Source: Notospermus geniculatus
Lineage: Eukaryota > Nemertea > Pilidiophora > Heteronemertea > Lineidae
NCBI GenBank assembly: GCA_002633025.1
Contig: NMRB01000024.1
Span: 946,231-1,010,230, forward strand
DNA length: 64,000 bases
Reading direction: 5' to 3'
Shown: piece after piece, positions 1-9,529 of the stretch
Layout of the letters: each line of letters begins with the position of its first letter
Numbering within the stretch: the stretch's first letter is position 1
Notes under the pieces: model-generated
What the model saw: only the letters and a program-made list of their open reading frames with translations
What the model was told of the DNA's origin: nothing
The model's database searches: none
Made by a program: the position numbers and the translations under genes

Positions 1-274
1 TCCGCGGAAATAATGGTTTCTCTGCGGAAATAATGTTTTCTCCGCGGAAATAATGTTTTCTCCGCGGAAATAAACTTTTCTCCGCGGAAATAACTTTATT
101 CCGCGGAGAAAACTTTTCTCCGCGGAATTAAACTTTTCTCCGCGGAAATAATGTTTTCTCCGCGGAGAAAACATTATTTCCGCGGAGAAAACATTATTTC
201 CGGGGCGAAAACATTATTTCCGCGGAGAAAACATTATTTCCGCGGAGAAAAGTTTATTCCGCGGAGAAAAGTAG
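1..274. repeat. Inverted minisatellite (about 20-bp unit)
   Basis: A unit of about 20 bp built on TCCGCGGAAATAATGTTTTC is repeated head to tail, then switches to its reverse complement (CCGCGGAGAAAACATTATTT) near 100 and again near 165. The array can therefore fold back on itself. Units vary by a few bases. It reaches the window edge, so its full length is unknown. Confidence 0.9.
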
Positions 275-556
275 AAAAAAATAAAAATATAAAATAAAAA
301 CTAAATGTCCCTTATGGGCCACCGTAATTTTCAATATGTAGAACATGAAAAGAGTTAAGAAAAATAAAACTATAAAATTTTGTTCTTCGCTAAGCCGACC
401 TGAAATCCCCAAGTTACATCAACCCAACACGCGAAACAGGCCGTGCATGCAGACAGCAATAGACTAGTTCCTTGTCGTTCCGTTACGAGGCGCTACGCTC
501 TATACTACACTTCAGCATAAAGACAGGGTACCAGTCTAAGACAGTAGATGATCCAA
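275..556. other. Intergenic, no gene seen
   Basis: AT-rich sequence after the minisatellite. No splice-flanked coding stretch or clear repeat boundary is visible. Confidence 0.5.
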
Positions 557-689
557 TAGGGAGTTTTCGCAAAGCCCCCGAAGCGCCAACGCGAACGCCA
601 AACCCATTGTTCGACGCTACGAAAAGACCACCGAACAAAAGGATAGACGTTGCCGTTGGCGTTTCGGGAGCTTTGCGAAAACTCCCTTA
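557..689. mobile_element. MITE family B, copy 1
   Basis: A palindromic element whose arms start GGGAGTTTTCGCAAAGC and end in the reverse complement, flanked by TA. The same arms recur at 31386-31470, 35513-35638 and 63658-63795, with a half copy at 29622-29668. TA flanks and long terminal inverted repeats fit a non-autonomous Tc1/mariner-type element. The short reading frames across it are by-products of the palindrome. Confidence 0.85.
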
Positions 690-999
690 TACCGCCCTTT
701 GCACTCGAATTGGGGCTACCTCGTCCCCACGATATTTCCTGGAAATACCGATACCCAGAAGTGTTGATTCTAAAATGCAGAAGATGTAAGTGGAACGTTA
801 ACTCGCTAAACTCACTTTTTTCTGCTTATTCTGTTGCTTTCGTAACGTTACGCTTTTGCTGGACAAAAATGAGGGGGAGTAATCTTAACCGTATCTAGGC
901 AGTATCCTTTCACATTATCTACAAAACGGCTTGTTTCTTCCATTTCACATTTTGGCACTCAGTCCAAGTTACTCAGTCCATAGAATGGATACTACCATT

Positions 1000-1154
1000 G
1001 ATTATCCCAATGCCTGTGAAAACCGCTCCGCTCGCCGCAAGACGCGGCAGAATCCGCTATAATGGAAACGGCCTTTAAAAGCCCGTTTCCACTAGAGCGG
1101 ATTCTGCCGCGTCTTGCGGCGAGCGGAGCGGTTTTCATAGGCGTTGGGATAATC
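1000..1154. mobile_element. Palindromic MITE (family C)
   Basis: Nearly perfect inverted repeat: GATTATCCCAATGCCTGTGA at the left is matched by its reverse complement at the right, with GC-rich arms of about 65 bp around a short spacer. A related half element lies at 1185-1260. Confidence 0.85.
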
Positions 1155-1184
1155 AATAGGCCATTGTGTTGTTAAACCATCGAA

Positions 1185-1260
1185 GGATTATCCAAAGCCC
1201 TGTGAAAACCGCACCGCTGGCCGCAAGACGCAGCAGAATCCGCTATAGTGGAAACGGGCC
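1185..1260. mobile_element. Half copy of MITE family C
   Basis: Starts GGATTATCCAAAGCCCTGTG and follows the left arm of the 1000-1154 element with scattered substitutions, then stops at the point corresponding to the hairpin centre. Confidence 0.7.
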
Positions 1261-1615
1261 TATTCGGAATGTCGGAACGCTCTCACTGAGCCTACGTGTA
1301 GCTCTGCATGTCCGTCGCATGTGAGAGTCCTTCTGCCTTTGCAAGGGCAAACTTCTTTGATTGGCATTTTTCAGAGTGTGGGAGATAATATACGGTGTAT
1401 AGTTCTTTAGTCTTCATGGATAATATCACTCCGATAAAATTTCGTTTGTAAAAGTTTTTAAAAAGTTTGTTCTTTAAAAAAACTTAAAACACAACGTTTC
1501 CCCAAGTACACTTGACTTCTCCAGGTGTAATGTCGGAACGCTCAAATAGGGGCAAATAAGACCACATCCAAGCGAGGAACAAGTCGATTGAGTAGCTTGC
1601 GATGGCCTATTCCAT

Positions 1616-1753
1616 ACTTAGGCTAAGAATCCATTCACGCGATTTTCTTGCCGCAGACGCTCGAACATTGTTTGTTTCCGCCGCGTTGGTCCTGGACAAA
1701 GGATGCGACATCGCGCGGTACGAAAATCGCGTGAATGGATTCTTAGCCTTAGG
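1616..1753. mobile_element. Palindromic MITE (family D)
   Basis: The left end TTAGGCTAAGAATCCATTCA and its reverse complement at the right enclose about 90 bp. The terminal repeat is about 30 bp. Confidence 0.75.
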
Positions 1754-2680
1754 CCCACGGCAAACAATGCCGTGGCTTTGGCCTCATGGAAAAATCTGAG
1801 GCCTACACTAATCGGTACATGCGAGTTGCTTGTATGTCAGGGGTACATCGCGCTGTGTCTTCAGAAGCGGATGCACAACGGCAGACAAGTAAAGCCGTTG
1901 TGTATTACATTTACATGCGCATTCTGCAAAGTTTTGGATATTTATCAGTCTCAGACTTTGATGAATAGCCTGTGTAAACTACACGCTCTTTCCTCTGTGG
2001 TCCCAAACTCCTGCGTAGAGGTCACACGGTTTCACCTAATGAGTGACTCTGCCTTCAAACGTCAGTGCATCGTACTTCTTTTCGCGTAGGAATGACGTCA
2101 CTCACGATGGCTGCCTCCATGAAGCACGTGATTGTGTTTATTCACAAAATCACGTGGTCAAATTCGACGAAGCTGATTGGCCCGTCGATTTGATTGCTTC
2201 TAAATTGGAAACTATTTCTGCCGGAACGTCGACACCGAAGCACAGCCAAACGTGTACCGGTAATCCGCCGCAAAATAGTGCAGCACAAAATAATGAATAA
2301 AGTTAGGAAATCATGGTAGTTTTTCTGTTTTGATACATTACTCAACTTGGTGGTAGGAATATGATTTTTTAAAGTGCAAAAACTATTTGTAAGTCGGTTT
2401 TTATTCACTGTGCTCATTCCGAGCAGAGTGATGAGGGCGTATGAAGCCAGAGGTACAAGTGGAGCAAACCGAAAATACGGAACGCCGTACCTCTGGGCTA
2501 GCGAGTTTGCTGTGGTCCTTCTCGTGCAGATATGTAAGCGGAGAGCACAACGTTACGGTGGCGCTGGCTGTCGATTCGTACACGAATAACCAGTGCCACC
2601 GTCGGATCCCAGGGAACCAGGTTAATATTGCCTACCCAGTTTTAACCCCTGTTGCGGACCCACGAAATATACGGAGCTCA
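1754..2680. other. Intergenic, no gene supported
   Basis: Several reading frames of 60-150 codons overlap here, but none has a recognisable domain and none is framed by convincing splice sites. The terminal motif CCCAGGGAACCAGG near 2608 matches a small palindrome family also seen at 6315 and 20625. Confidence 0.4.
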
Positions 2681-2684
2681 TTAG

Positions 2685-2790
2685 ATTATACAGCTAGACA
2701 TTGCGCATGCGCAAAAGTAGCAGAACAGTATACCGATACGCGGTCCACTCCACGTATTGCCATCTGTAGCCGAACGTCCAGAGTGAGCGA
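2685..2790. repeat. Fragment of dispersed repeat R
   Basis: The stretch from CATTGCGCATGCGC to CCATCTGTAGCCGAAC matches parts of the fuller copies at 15629-16056 and 60999-61640. It is an internal fragment. Confidence 0.65.
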
Positions 2791-2847
2791 ACTGGGCAAT
2801 GTGCTATGTTATGTGCTGGCTGTGTTGTTAGTGAGTGAAGGGGCTAC

Positions 2848-2910
2848 TGGGCTGTTTCCCTGGCTTCAGTGGACACGTAGGTGTCCCTGAAGCCATGGAA
2901 ACAGTTATTA
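2848..2910. repeat. Short palindrome
   Basis: TGTTTCCCTGGCTTCAG and its near-complement CTGAAGCCATGGAAACA flank a short spacer. Its function is unknown; it may be a small MITE remnant. Confidence 0.5.
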
Positions 2911-3064
2911 GTCTAGGTCATTATAAATATTGCTTCTGATGTTGTGAACATACCCCAAAACTCTGGAACGTGTGTAGCGTGCGTGGCGTCACACGCACAG
3001 TTGATCCGGGATGACATGATGAGGGCTGACGCGAGACCCTGCGTTGCTTGGGACGACGTCTGGA

Positions 3065-3143
3065 TTAATGTCACCCCGAGAAAACATTGTTGACCTCGGC
3101 CCAAACGGCCTCGGTCAACAATGTTTTCTCGGGGTGACATTTC
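3065..3143. mobile_element. Short palindromic element (family E)
   Basis: Nearly perfect palindrome. AATGTCACCCCGAGAAAACA is mirrored by TGTTTTCTCGGGGTGACATT with a GGCCCAAACGGCC centre. Confidence 0.75.
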
Positions 3144-3171
3144 GGTCTGTCCCCCTCCATGGCGGGCACCA

Positions 3172-3340
3172 TTTTCTTAATGAACTTAAAACTGAAGTGG
3201 TGAAATCAACACTTGAAGAGTTAAAATCAAAATTTTCCAAGAGGGCTGTGAGTGACTCCTCTTATATGGTGCTGATTCAACAAGCCGTGAAATATCCGGT
3301 CTTATTCATATGCGGATGGACACCGGTAGGCCTACTAATA
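3172..3340. repeat. Fused fragments of two repeat families
   Basis: 3175-3275 matches the left end of the element at 57248-57905 (AACTGAAGTGGTGAAATCAA). 3283-3340 matches the right part of repeat R (CAAGCCGTGAAATATCCGG). This is a mosaic just upstream of the receptor exon. Confidence 0.65.
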
Positions 3341-3476
3341 AGACCAAATCAAATCTGATTATTAATGGGTAATGCACTACTGTGGTCAACTTGGTTTGCG
3401 GTTTATTCATATGTCTGTTAAGACAGCTTTTTCGGTAACATTGTGCCCAATCATCTGAAATTTTATAATCTTTCAG

Positions 3477-4137
3477 TAGAGTGACGGCATTTGTTTTTGG
3501 ATTCTCAGATGCATCGAAATTCATTTTGTCGGCAATGTCTGTAGACCGAGCTATTGCAGTCGTGTCGCCGTTAAAAGCGAAAGCAATATGCACAACAGTC
3601 CGAACGAAGAAGACCATTGGAGTGGTTACATTCCTAGCAATGGCTCGATATTTACCGAAAATGTCGGGTCTGTATCAGACGGCCGGGGACAGTCCAGTCG
3701 GACATTTCTTGAGATTTGCGGACCTTGTATTCACTGCAGTCCTACCATTTACAATCATAACCACTGCCAATGTATTCATCATTACGCATTTGAAACGTGC
3801 AGCGTCCGAGAGGCGTCAGATGACGAACAAGGGAGATCAGACGGAAGACAAACACCTAAACCGAATGCTAATACTTGTTTCGCTTTTATTCGTGTTCTTC
3901 TCTCTACCCTACTCAGTACATGAAATACTCTGGTTCATACCAGGAATAGGAAGTCACACAGGAATCGTTATTTCTCGGTATAATGAGATACGTATGGAGT
4001 TCGAGTCTTGGGTCTTCATTAATTTATTTCAGAGCAATCATGCTCTAAACTTCTACCTATATTTTCTTGGAGGAGGCAGGAAATACAGGAAAAGCGTTAA
4101 AGATCTTTTCTCCCTTCGTCGCATTAGCAGAAAATAA
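3477..4137 (+). CDS. Class A GPCR, terminal exon (TM3-TM7)
   Basis: This is the last coding exon of a rhodopsin-family receptor, probably peptide-type. It opens after a polypyrimidine-AG acceptor (TTTCAG ending at 3476). In order it encodes TM3 with SVDRAIAVVSPLKAKA (DRA in place of DRY), a weak TM4, TM5 (FTAVLPFTIITTANVFIITH), a charged third loop, TM6 (MLILVSLLFVFFSLPYS, with FSLP for CWxP), TM7 with NFYLY in place of NPxxY, and a basic tail. The stop overlaps an AATAAA. TM1, TM2 and the start must lie in upstream exons that I cannot find among the repeats before 3.4 kb. The exon has no cysteine where the second extracellular loop should pair with TM3, which is unusual. It could be a recently truncated gene, but there are no internal stops. 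I am confident of the superfamily and not of the ligand. Confidence 0.85.
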
Positions 4138-4352
4138 ATATAGCGAGTGCTGAGAAATTCTACCACCAGATACGAGGGCACTGGTAGCCTAGTAGTTGTC
4201 ATTCCTCTTTCTTGTAAACAAGCCACATGCCCGATATCACTGACAGTGGAACTTCGCGAAAGAATAGAGACTCGAAGACATTCAGCTCGACTTGCAATGA
4301 GGAACTCGCGTGCCGGAAATCCCGACAGGTCGGCGCTGCGAGCAGTGCGACC

Positions 4353-4377
4353 AAAACGACGTCATTGACGTCGTTTT
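4353..4377. repeat. Short palindrome with CRE-like core
   Basis: AAAACGACGTCATTGACGTC followed by GTTTT forms a perfect inverted repeat containing two TGACGTC-type half sites. It could be a small element or an ATF/CREB-type site. Confidence 0.4.
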
Positions 4378-4654
4378 AGGTGTTGACGCTACGTCACGAA
4401 AAAATCAGCTGTACATTTTCTACAGGAAAATTGAGATAAAGACGTTGCCCAAATCGTCATCTATGTCTTCATTTTAAGGAAAAAAAGCACAGCAAAATGT
4501 AGACATTTTCATCTGCTACAAGACGGTGTAAATTTGAATGCCAGCCGACCGAAACAAACGGGTGCTTTTCACACCAGAAATAAATGGAAATAACGTTAAA
4601 AAAAGCAACTTCGGTCGCACTGCTCACAGCGCCACGTCGTGACGTTAGTTCCTC

Positions 4655-4819
4655 CGGTTCCCCATTGAAACAAAAGAGACGAAAACCCAAGGAAGATGGT
4701 ACTAACACACCCAGAGAGAAGCCAATCACGTCGTCCGTAATATGGATTGGTGGGAGAGAGGGCATTTTATCAAATCCAGTTGTATGAACGTCAGCGACAT
4801 ACATGTACGTTTTTGCCAA
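4655..4819 (-). pseudogene. SLC35G-like N-terminal fragment, frameshifted
   Basis: On the minus strand from 4765 the sequence reads MPSLPPIHITDDVIGFSLGV, matching the start of the intact gene at 13806. About 20 codons in, one base is lost relative to the intact copies (GTGTT-AGT against GTGTTCAGT), and the frame changes through what should be TM1. Similarity then fades before TM2, and no second half follows downstream. This is a dead N-terminal relic. It lies 3' of the C-terminal relic on the same strand, so the two are not one gene in normal order. Confidence 0.8.
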
Positions 4820-4829
4820 TTATTGATAG

Positions 4830-5365
4830 ATGCGGCCAATCAGAATATTCCAGATCGTGGGAGGTCTACCTACATTTTTTATCTAAATCATATTGACACT
4901 GAAAACAACGTGCCATTTAATGCCTTCCTTTCTGACAGGAGTTCTTTACGAAAGTATATTAGGCCAACGAGACGTTGATCACTGACCCCACGATGGGGTG
5001 AAAGAAATCAAATGATACACGTTTACATACCACAATATCGAAATGCTCTTCGTTATAAAAAACAACTGTATGTAAATGCCCATGCACATGTACATGTAAT
5101 AAAGAAGCAAGCTGTACATGGAGTGAATGTACACGACTAATCCCCGTACGTGAAAGGTCTTGTTGAGATTTGATGTTTGCCCGACGACCTGTTGTAAGAC
5201 AAATCCGAAGGCCTCGCATTTAATGACATATTTTATAGTGCCCCGAGCTCTAGACGTAGGCCCTATATTTGCCCGACAATGACGCCCAATCAGGTGGCTG
5301 ATATTATTTTGAATTCACTCACTCCTTCCTTGAAGAAGAACTGTTTCGGGAGACTCCTCCCTTTC
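4830..5365. other. Intergenic, no gene seen
   Basis: No convincing coding signal. It contains ACATGTACATGT-rich sequence near 5090. Confidence 0.4.
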
Positions 5366-5369
5366 TATT

Positions 5370-5905
5370 AACGGAACATATTCATCTCCTCCAGCTTTGT
5401 TAGCTCGCCTAACTGAGATACTGTGGTGTCGGAGTTACGCCGGATTGGGGCGGTTCTATAGGCCTACATTATAACCCGCAGGCGCAGCCTTATATAAACC
5501 CGCAGGCCCACACCACAATTTTAGGACGCAGAGCCAACCCCAAATTCCCCAGAACCAATCCTGGCGTGACCATGTAATAGGGTAATAGCAAAATGGGCGG
5601 ATATGGAGCCTGTCCGCCGTAACTCCGACACCACAGTATATTTCTTAACGCCAGTGCTGATCACGCACACCATCACCACACAAGCCCCGCTGAGACTCAA
5701 CACGTTTGGAATTACTTTCAGAATCGTGATCTGTAGGACATAGGAAAACGGTATTTCTACTGTGTGAGCAACGGTAATCAAAGCAGCGTCGCTGAACTGT
5801 AAAGCCACTAGGTTGCAGCTCCGATACCCAAACATGGTAGCCAGAATCCCAAATTGTTTTAGCCAAGTTTGCCAATCTGTTGGAAATGTCCAAACTTGCT
5901 CCCTT
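5370..5905 (-). pseudogene. SLC35G-like C-terminal fragment split by a MITE
   Basis: Minus-strand sequence from about 5900 down to 5639 encodes the second EamA repeat of the family: WTFPTDWQTWLKQFG, then ALQFSDAALITVAHTVEIPF, then LKVIPNVLSLSGACVV and VKKY. Upstream of QVWTFP the similarity stops abruptly, so the first half is missing. A 216-bp palindromic element sits in the codons for the cytosolic tail (5421-5636). Beyond it, 5370-5420 again matches the tail and 3' flank of the intact gene near 12600-12645. The piece lacks a start and most membrane spans, so it cannot be functional. Confidence 0.88.
5419..5638. mobile_element. TA-flanked MITE inside an SLC35G relic
   Basis: The terminal inverted repeat CTGTGGTGTCGGAGTTACG starts at 5421, and its reverse complement ends at 5636. 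TA is present on both sides. The intact paralogue at 12640-12650 reads GAGATATATTTCTT, exactly what remains if the element and one TA are removed. The insertion is therefore proved by an empty site. Confidence 0.93.
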
Positions 5906-6309
5906 AGTGATGACCTCGGATGAAATCGTGAAATCCGTATTACAGTCCACCAACGGAAATGATGTATATTATCAGTTCGCTTCGTTTTCTGACATCTTCA
6001 GCACGTGCGGTTTATAAATATAAAGCCACTGTTAGTTTGCTGCCCGTCCGATATGCATATGGCGCGATATATCATGAGTGCCCATATATACTGTAGCCCT
6101 CGACGGGCTTACAATAGACATGACAGATATTCAAAAAAAATTACATTACTCATTAAGTTTCACATACAGGAAAAAAATTAACAGGTGTTAAATACATAAG
6201 GGAGCGTGGGCAGACGCCGTCAACAGCTGTTTTCTGCATACTTGTTTTGGAAACCAAACCAATCATGGTTGACTTGCATACCGCCAATCAGAATGCTTCT
6301 AGCAGCCCT

Positions 6310-6365
6310 TTTTACACTAGTCTGGTTCCCTGACCTGCCTTGTCGTCAGCTCAGGGAACCAGGCT
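6310..6365. repeat. Small palindrome, TCTGGTTCCCTG ends
   Basis: TAGTCTGGTTCCCTGACCTG is mirrored by CTCAGGGAACCAGGCTATA. Matching ends occur at 2608, 20625-20690 and 28678-28700. This is probably a small MITE family. Confidence 0.55.
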
Positions 6366-6430
6366 ATAATAATAATAAATGTGTGGGCTTATAGTGCCAG
6401 GCTATGATAATAATAATAATAATGTGTGGG
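6366..6430. repeat. AAT microsatellite with duplicated flank
   Basis: ATAATAATAAT tracts alternate with two copies of TGTGTGGGCTTATAGTGCC. Confidence 0.7.
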
Positions 6431-6544
6431 CTTATAGTGCCTTTTACCTTTAAGTGTCAAGGCACTTCACATTATTACCCAGCCTAATCCAGAAACCTTT
6501 CAGTGGAAACCAAGGGCAGTACAATCCAGCGCACACATGGACAT

Positions 6545-6650
6545 TTCAGGCCAGTGGTTGAGAGTATACAGAGTGGCAGAGCCAGGGACTGAACCCGCAA
6601 CCTTCCGATCACGAGCTCAACATTGGTACACTGGGACAAGCTGGCTCGAC
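6545..6650 (-). repeat. Possible tRNA-derived SINE fragment
   Basis: On the minus strand GGTTGCGGGTTCAGTCCCTG resembles a tRNA T-arm and internal B box. No full cloverleaf is present, so it is at most a SINE head or relic. Confidence 0.35.
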
Positions 6651-6994
6651 CAGTTTACATTTGGCAAAGTTGTACCGAACCGTGCTCGGTCCGCACCAAG
6701 CACGGTGAAAATTCCGTACTGTCAATTCGCCATTATGACGTACAGTACATTGTACTACAATTTTAATCATGTTGGCAATGAAAAACCACGTGCGTCATTT
6801 TAACCGAGGAGGTCATCGATATTTCCACGCTTCCATTCTGACAGCATTTCACCATAAAAGTGATGAGTCGGGCCAACAAGGTCGCTGGTCGCTGCCCTCA
6901 CGATCGGTTGACAATCGCCCTCCACCCCATCCAGACAAGGAAGCCGATCAACATGATTAAACCAGCATTTGGGTCGCTGTGCCTGTCGTCTAAT

Positions 6995-7293
6995 GCCCCC
7001 ATCACACTGAGCTGAATGTTGCCGAACGGGCTCAAACTGAGTGCGAACGGGGTGGACGCAGTGGCAATTGGAAGTGGTTATTTGGCAAGCAAATGCTTGC
7101 CGAATTACAATTTGGTCTTAGATGGCAAGCAAACATTAATGAATATACAGTCTTTTTACGAACTTCCTGGACGGGCTCGGACGGGAAGGGTGCTCCAGAT
7201 ATTCGAGGCATTATTTGGCCAACGTTACACGTTCTAGCCCGTTTTACGATTTTTTTAGGACGGGGCAGGATGTTTTGAGAACTACTTCAGTGT
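6995..7293. mobile_element. MITE family G, copy 1 (interrupted end)
   Basis: Begins GCCCCCATCACACTGAGCTG and shares internal sequence (GCCGAACGGGCTCAAACTG, GGCCAAGGGTACACGTTCTA type) with 7525-7769 and 61350-61605. The right end stops at CTTCAGTGT, where another element starts, so the last bases of its terminal repeat are missing. Confidence 0.8.
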
Positions 7294-7511
7294 TAAGCCC
7301 AGTTCACACTGCCACGATTCCGACCACGATGGCTCTACGAAATGCTTTCGTGGTGTTCCTATAGGCTTCGTGATGCCTTCCTACAGACTTCTTGTTTTTC
7401 GTGATAATCCGCACCCATTGTGACACTAAGGCCACGATCCCTCTACAAAAATAGTTCAGAGGATTCGTAGAGGCATCGTGGTCGGAATCGTGGCAGTGTG
7501 AATTGGGCTTG
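7294..7511. mobile_element. Palindromic MITE (family H)
   Basis: Ends AAGCCCAGTTCACACTGCCA and its reverse complement, with long near-perfect arms (CGATTCCGACCACGATG). The paralogous block at 11455-11480 reads CTTCAGTGTGACAGTACCTT without it, so it inserted after the segmental duplication or was absent from that copy. Confidence 0.85.
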
Positions 7512-7524
7512 AGAGTACCTTTAT

Positions 7525-7769
7525 ACCCCCATCACACTGAGCTAGTTCTCAGTACGTTCTTGAACATTTTGCCGAACGGGCTCAAACTGTGTGCGAACGG
7601 AGTGGACGTAGTGGCAACGTTTTACAGTCTTTTTAAGAACTTCGTGGATGGGAAGGGTGCTCCAGTACATCGAAGCATTATTTGGCCAAGGGTACACGTT
7701 CTAGCCCGTTTTACGATTTTTTTAGGACGGGGCAGGACGTTTTGAGAACGACTTCAGTGTGATGGGGTA
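7525..7769. mobile_element. MITE family G, copy 2
   Basis: The ends CCCCCATCACACTGA and TCAGTGTGATGGGG are inverted and flanked by TA. The duplicate block at 11470 reads GTACCTTTAACGGCCC, an empty site for this insertion. Confidence 0.88.
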
Positions 7770-8086
7770 TTAGCGGCCCTATAGATCAGAATGATCTAAT
7801 GGGCTCGTTCGATTGACTTTTTTTTGTTGCTCAAAATTGAGAAATGATTTAGCAATTACCCATATCGTCGTCATCATAGGTTTGCTTGTTTCATTTTTCA
7901 TCAACAATACACCCCATGTTCCTGTCTACATTGGCTGTGCACAGCTGTTAGCAATGTTTTCCATTCGTGATGGTATACGGTAGAAATTGTTCAATAATCT
8001 ATACTATAAAACGTCGAGGCACTTCCGTCCGTCAGCATTATAGCGGCGTTGTGCAGTGACGTCATCAATCACGAGGATGATCTAAT

Positions 8087-8127
8087 CCTAACCCTAACCC
8101 CTAAACCCTAACCCCTAAAAATCCCTT
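8087..8127. repeat. Interstitial telomere-like tract
   Basis: CCTAACCCTAACCCCTAAACC and further CCCTAA-type units give about five degenerate copies of the TTAGGG complement. Confidence 0.6.
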
Positions 8128-8748
8128 TGAAAAAACCCGTTTGTACCTCTTGTCTAGCGGATTGCATTTAACATTTACCTCTTCATACACTTTCAAGTTC
8201 CCGCTGTCGGACACCGGTGTGGGATCGAAAATTTGCAAATATCGGAGACTTGTTTTAAGATTATCGTGTCACATCGTGTGTCATTTTTGTGCCTTATTTT
8301 GGATAACTTCAGCATTTCGCTCAAAATCAGTAGACGTCAGCTGCTAGCGCCACCTGTGATGAAGTGGCCGCACTTATATTAGCCCCATAGCAAGCTGCCT
8401 ATAGGGTCCCTTTGATAAAGTTATTGGTCACTAATCGACGAGTACTGATCAGGGACATCAGGAACCACAAATCTAATCCACCATATCTAATAGCAAGAAT
8501 ATACAAGTGCATGCAAGAACAGGGTAATTATATAGGCACTTCTAAATAAATAATCAATGTTTAGATTTAACGGTTGTTGACTGAATTGTATTAATTAGAA
8601 TATCATCGATATTCTTATGTAAAGTTATATACAAATTACTAGCATTCAAAAAAAAATTTTTTAATTTTTGGTGAAACCATGGATTTGTTGTACCGGTATC
8701 GGTCAGAGTGCCCAACTCTCAGATCAATACGATTACAATATCAATTTG

Positions 8749-8997
8749 TCGAAAATATGGTCCAAAGAGATGAAAAGCACAAAAATTGACACACAATATA
8801 TGATGAATAACAAGGCAATTTCCAGAGTTTTTGCGAATTTTCGACCCCAACCGGGGTCTTCTTCAGGCCCAACCGGGGTCTTCTTCAACCGGGGTCTTCT
8901 TCAGATTGTAAAGTACCAGCCTGAAGAAGACCCCGGTTGGGGTCGAAAATTCGCAAAAACTCTGGAAATTGCCTTGTTATTCATCGAAAATATGGTC
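8749..8997 (-). mobile_element. Hairpin retroposon-like element, copy 1
   Basis: The element (8763-8983) is flanked by identical 14-bp copies of TCGAAAATATGGTC. Arms of about 66 bp (for example TTGCGAATTTTCGACCCCAA) fold back. The spacer holds two or three repeats of CCAACCGGGGTCTTCTTCA. One end carries an extra asymmetric tail (TGTGTGTCAATTTTTGTGCT on the minus strand). The same design is seen at 25328-25560 and 52441-52672. Long target duplications and one conserved tail fit reverse-transcription-primed insertion. Confidence 0.85.
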
Positions 8998-9194
8998 AAT
9001 TCAAAAATGCCTTGTAGCTCGGTTATCTCTGAGTCCATATAACTACGACAGATGTCATTTTGTTCGTAATGATCGTCTCTTCACAAATTAAGATCCATTC
9101 GGTTAGAGGGTCACCAGTACGGTGGCCCAAACATGCCATGTATATATTTTTGTCCACATTAAAATATTCTGAACATTATTGTATTTTTTCTCGA

Positions 9195-9359
9195 ATTTCC
9201 ACCCGGGTGGAAAGTATTCTCACCTGGGTGGAAAGTATTCTCACCCGGGTGGAAAGTATTTCCACCCGGGTGGAAAGTATTCTCACCCGGGTGGAAAGTA
9301 TTCTCACCCGGGTGGAAAGTATTTCCACCCAAATACTTTCCACCCGGGTGAAAATACTT
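9195..9359. repeat. Minisatellite, about 21-bp unit, at a gap edge
   Basis: At least six head-to-tail units of ACCCGGGTGGAAAGTATTCT, the last part inverted (AATACTTTCCACCCGGGTG), run directly into the N gap. Long frames through it only translate the repeat. Confidence 0.9.
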
Positions 9360-9529
9360 NNNNNNNNNNNNNNNNNNNNNNNNNNNNNNNNNNNNNNNNN
9401 NNNNNNNNNNNNNNNNNNNNNNNNNNNNNNNNNNNNNNNNNNNNNNNNNNNNNNNNNNNNNNNNNNNNNNNNNNNNNNNNNNNNNNNNNNNNNNNNNNNN
9501 NNNNNNNNNNNNNNNNNNNNNNNNNNNNN
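9360..9529. other. Assembly gap (N)
   Basis: A run of N. It removes the 3' end of the transporter gene that follows. Confidence 0.99.

Noticed and set aside
1-274. CRISPR-like array
   Set aside because: There are no unique spacers; the units are contiguous and inverted, in a eukaryotic context.
2441-2890. A 149-codon frame upstream of the GPCR exon
   Set aside because: It runs through a repeat R fragment and two palindromes; there is no membrane span or receptor motif and no usable donor.
8087-8127. Chromosome end
   Set aside because: Only a few degenerate CCCTAA units, with normal sequence on both sides.
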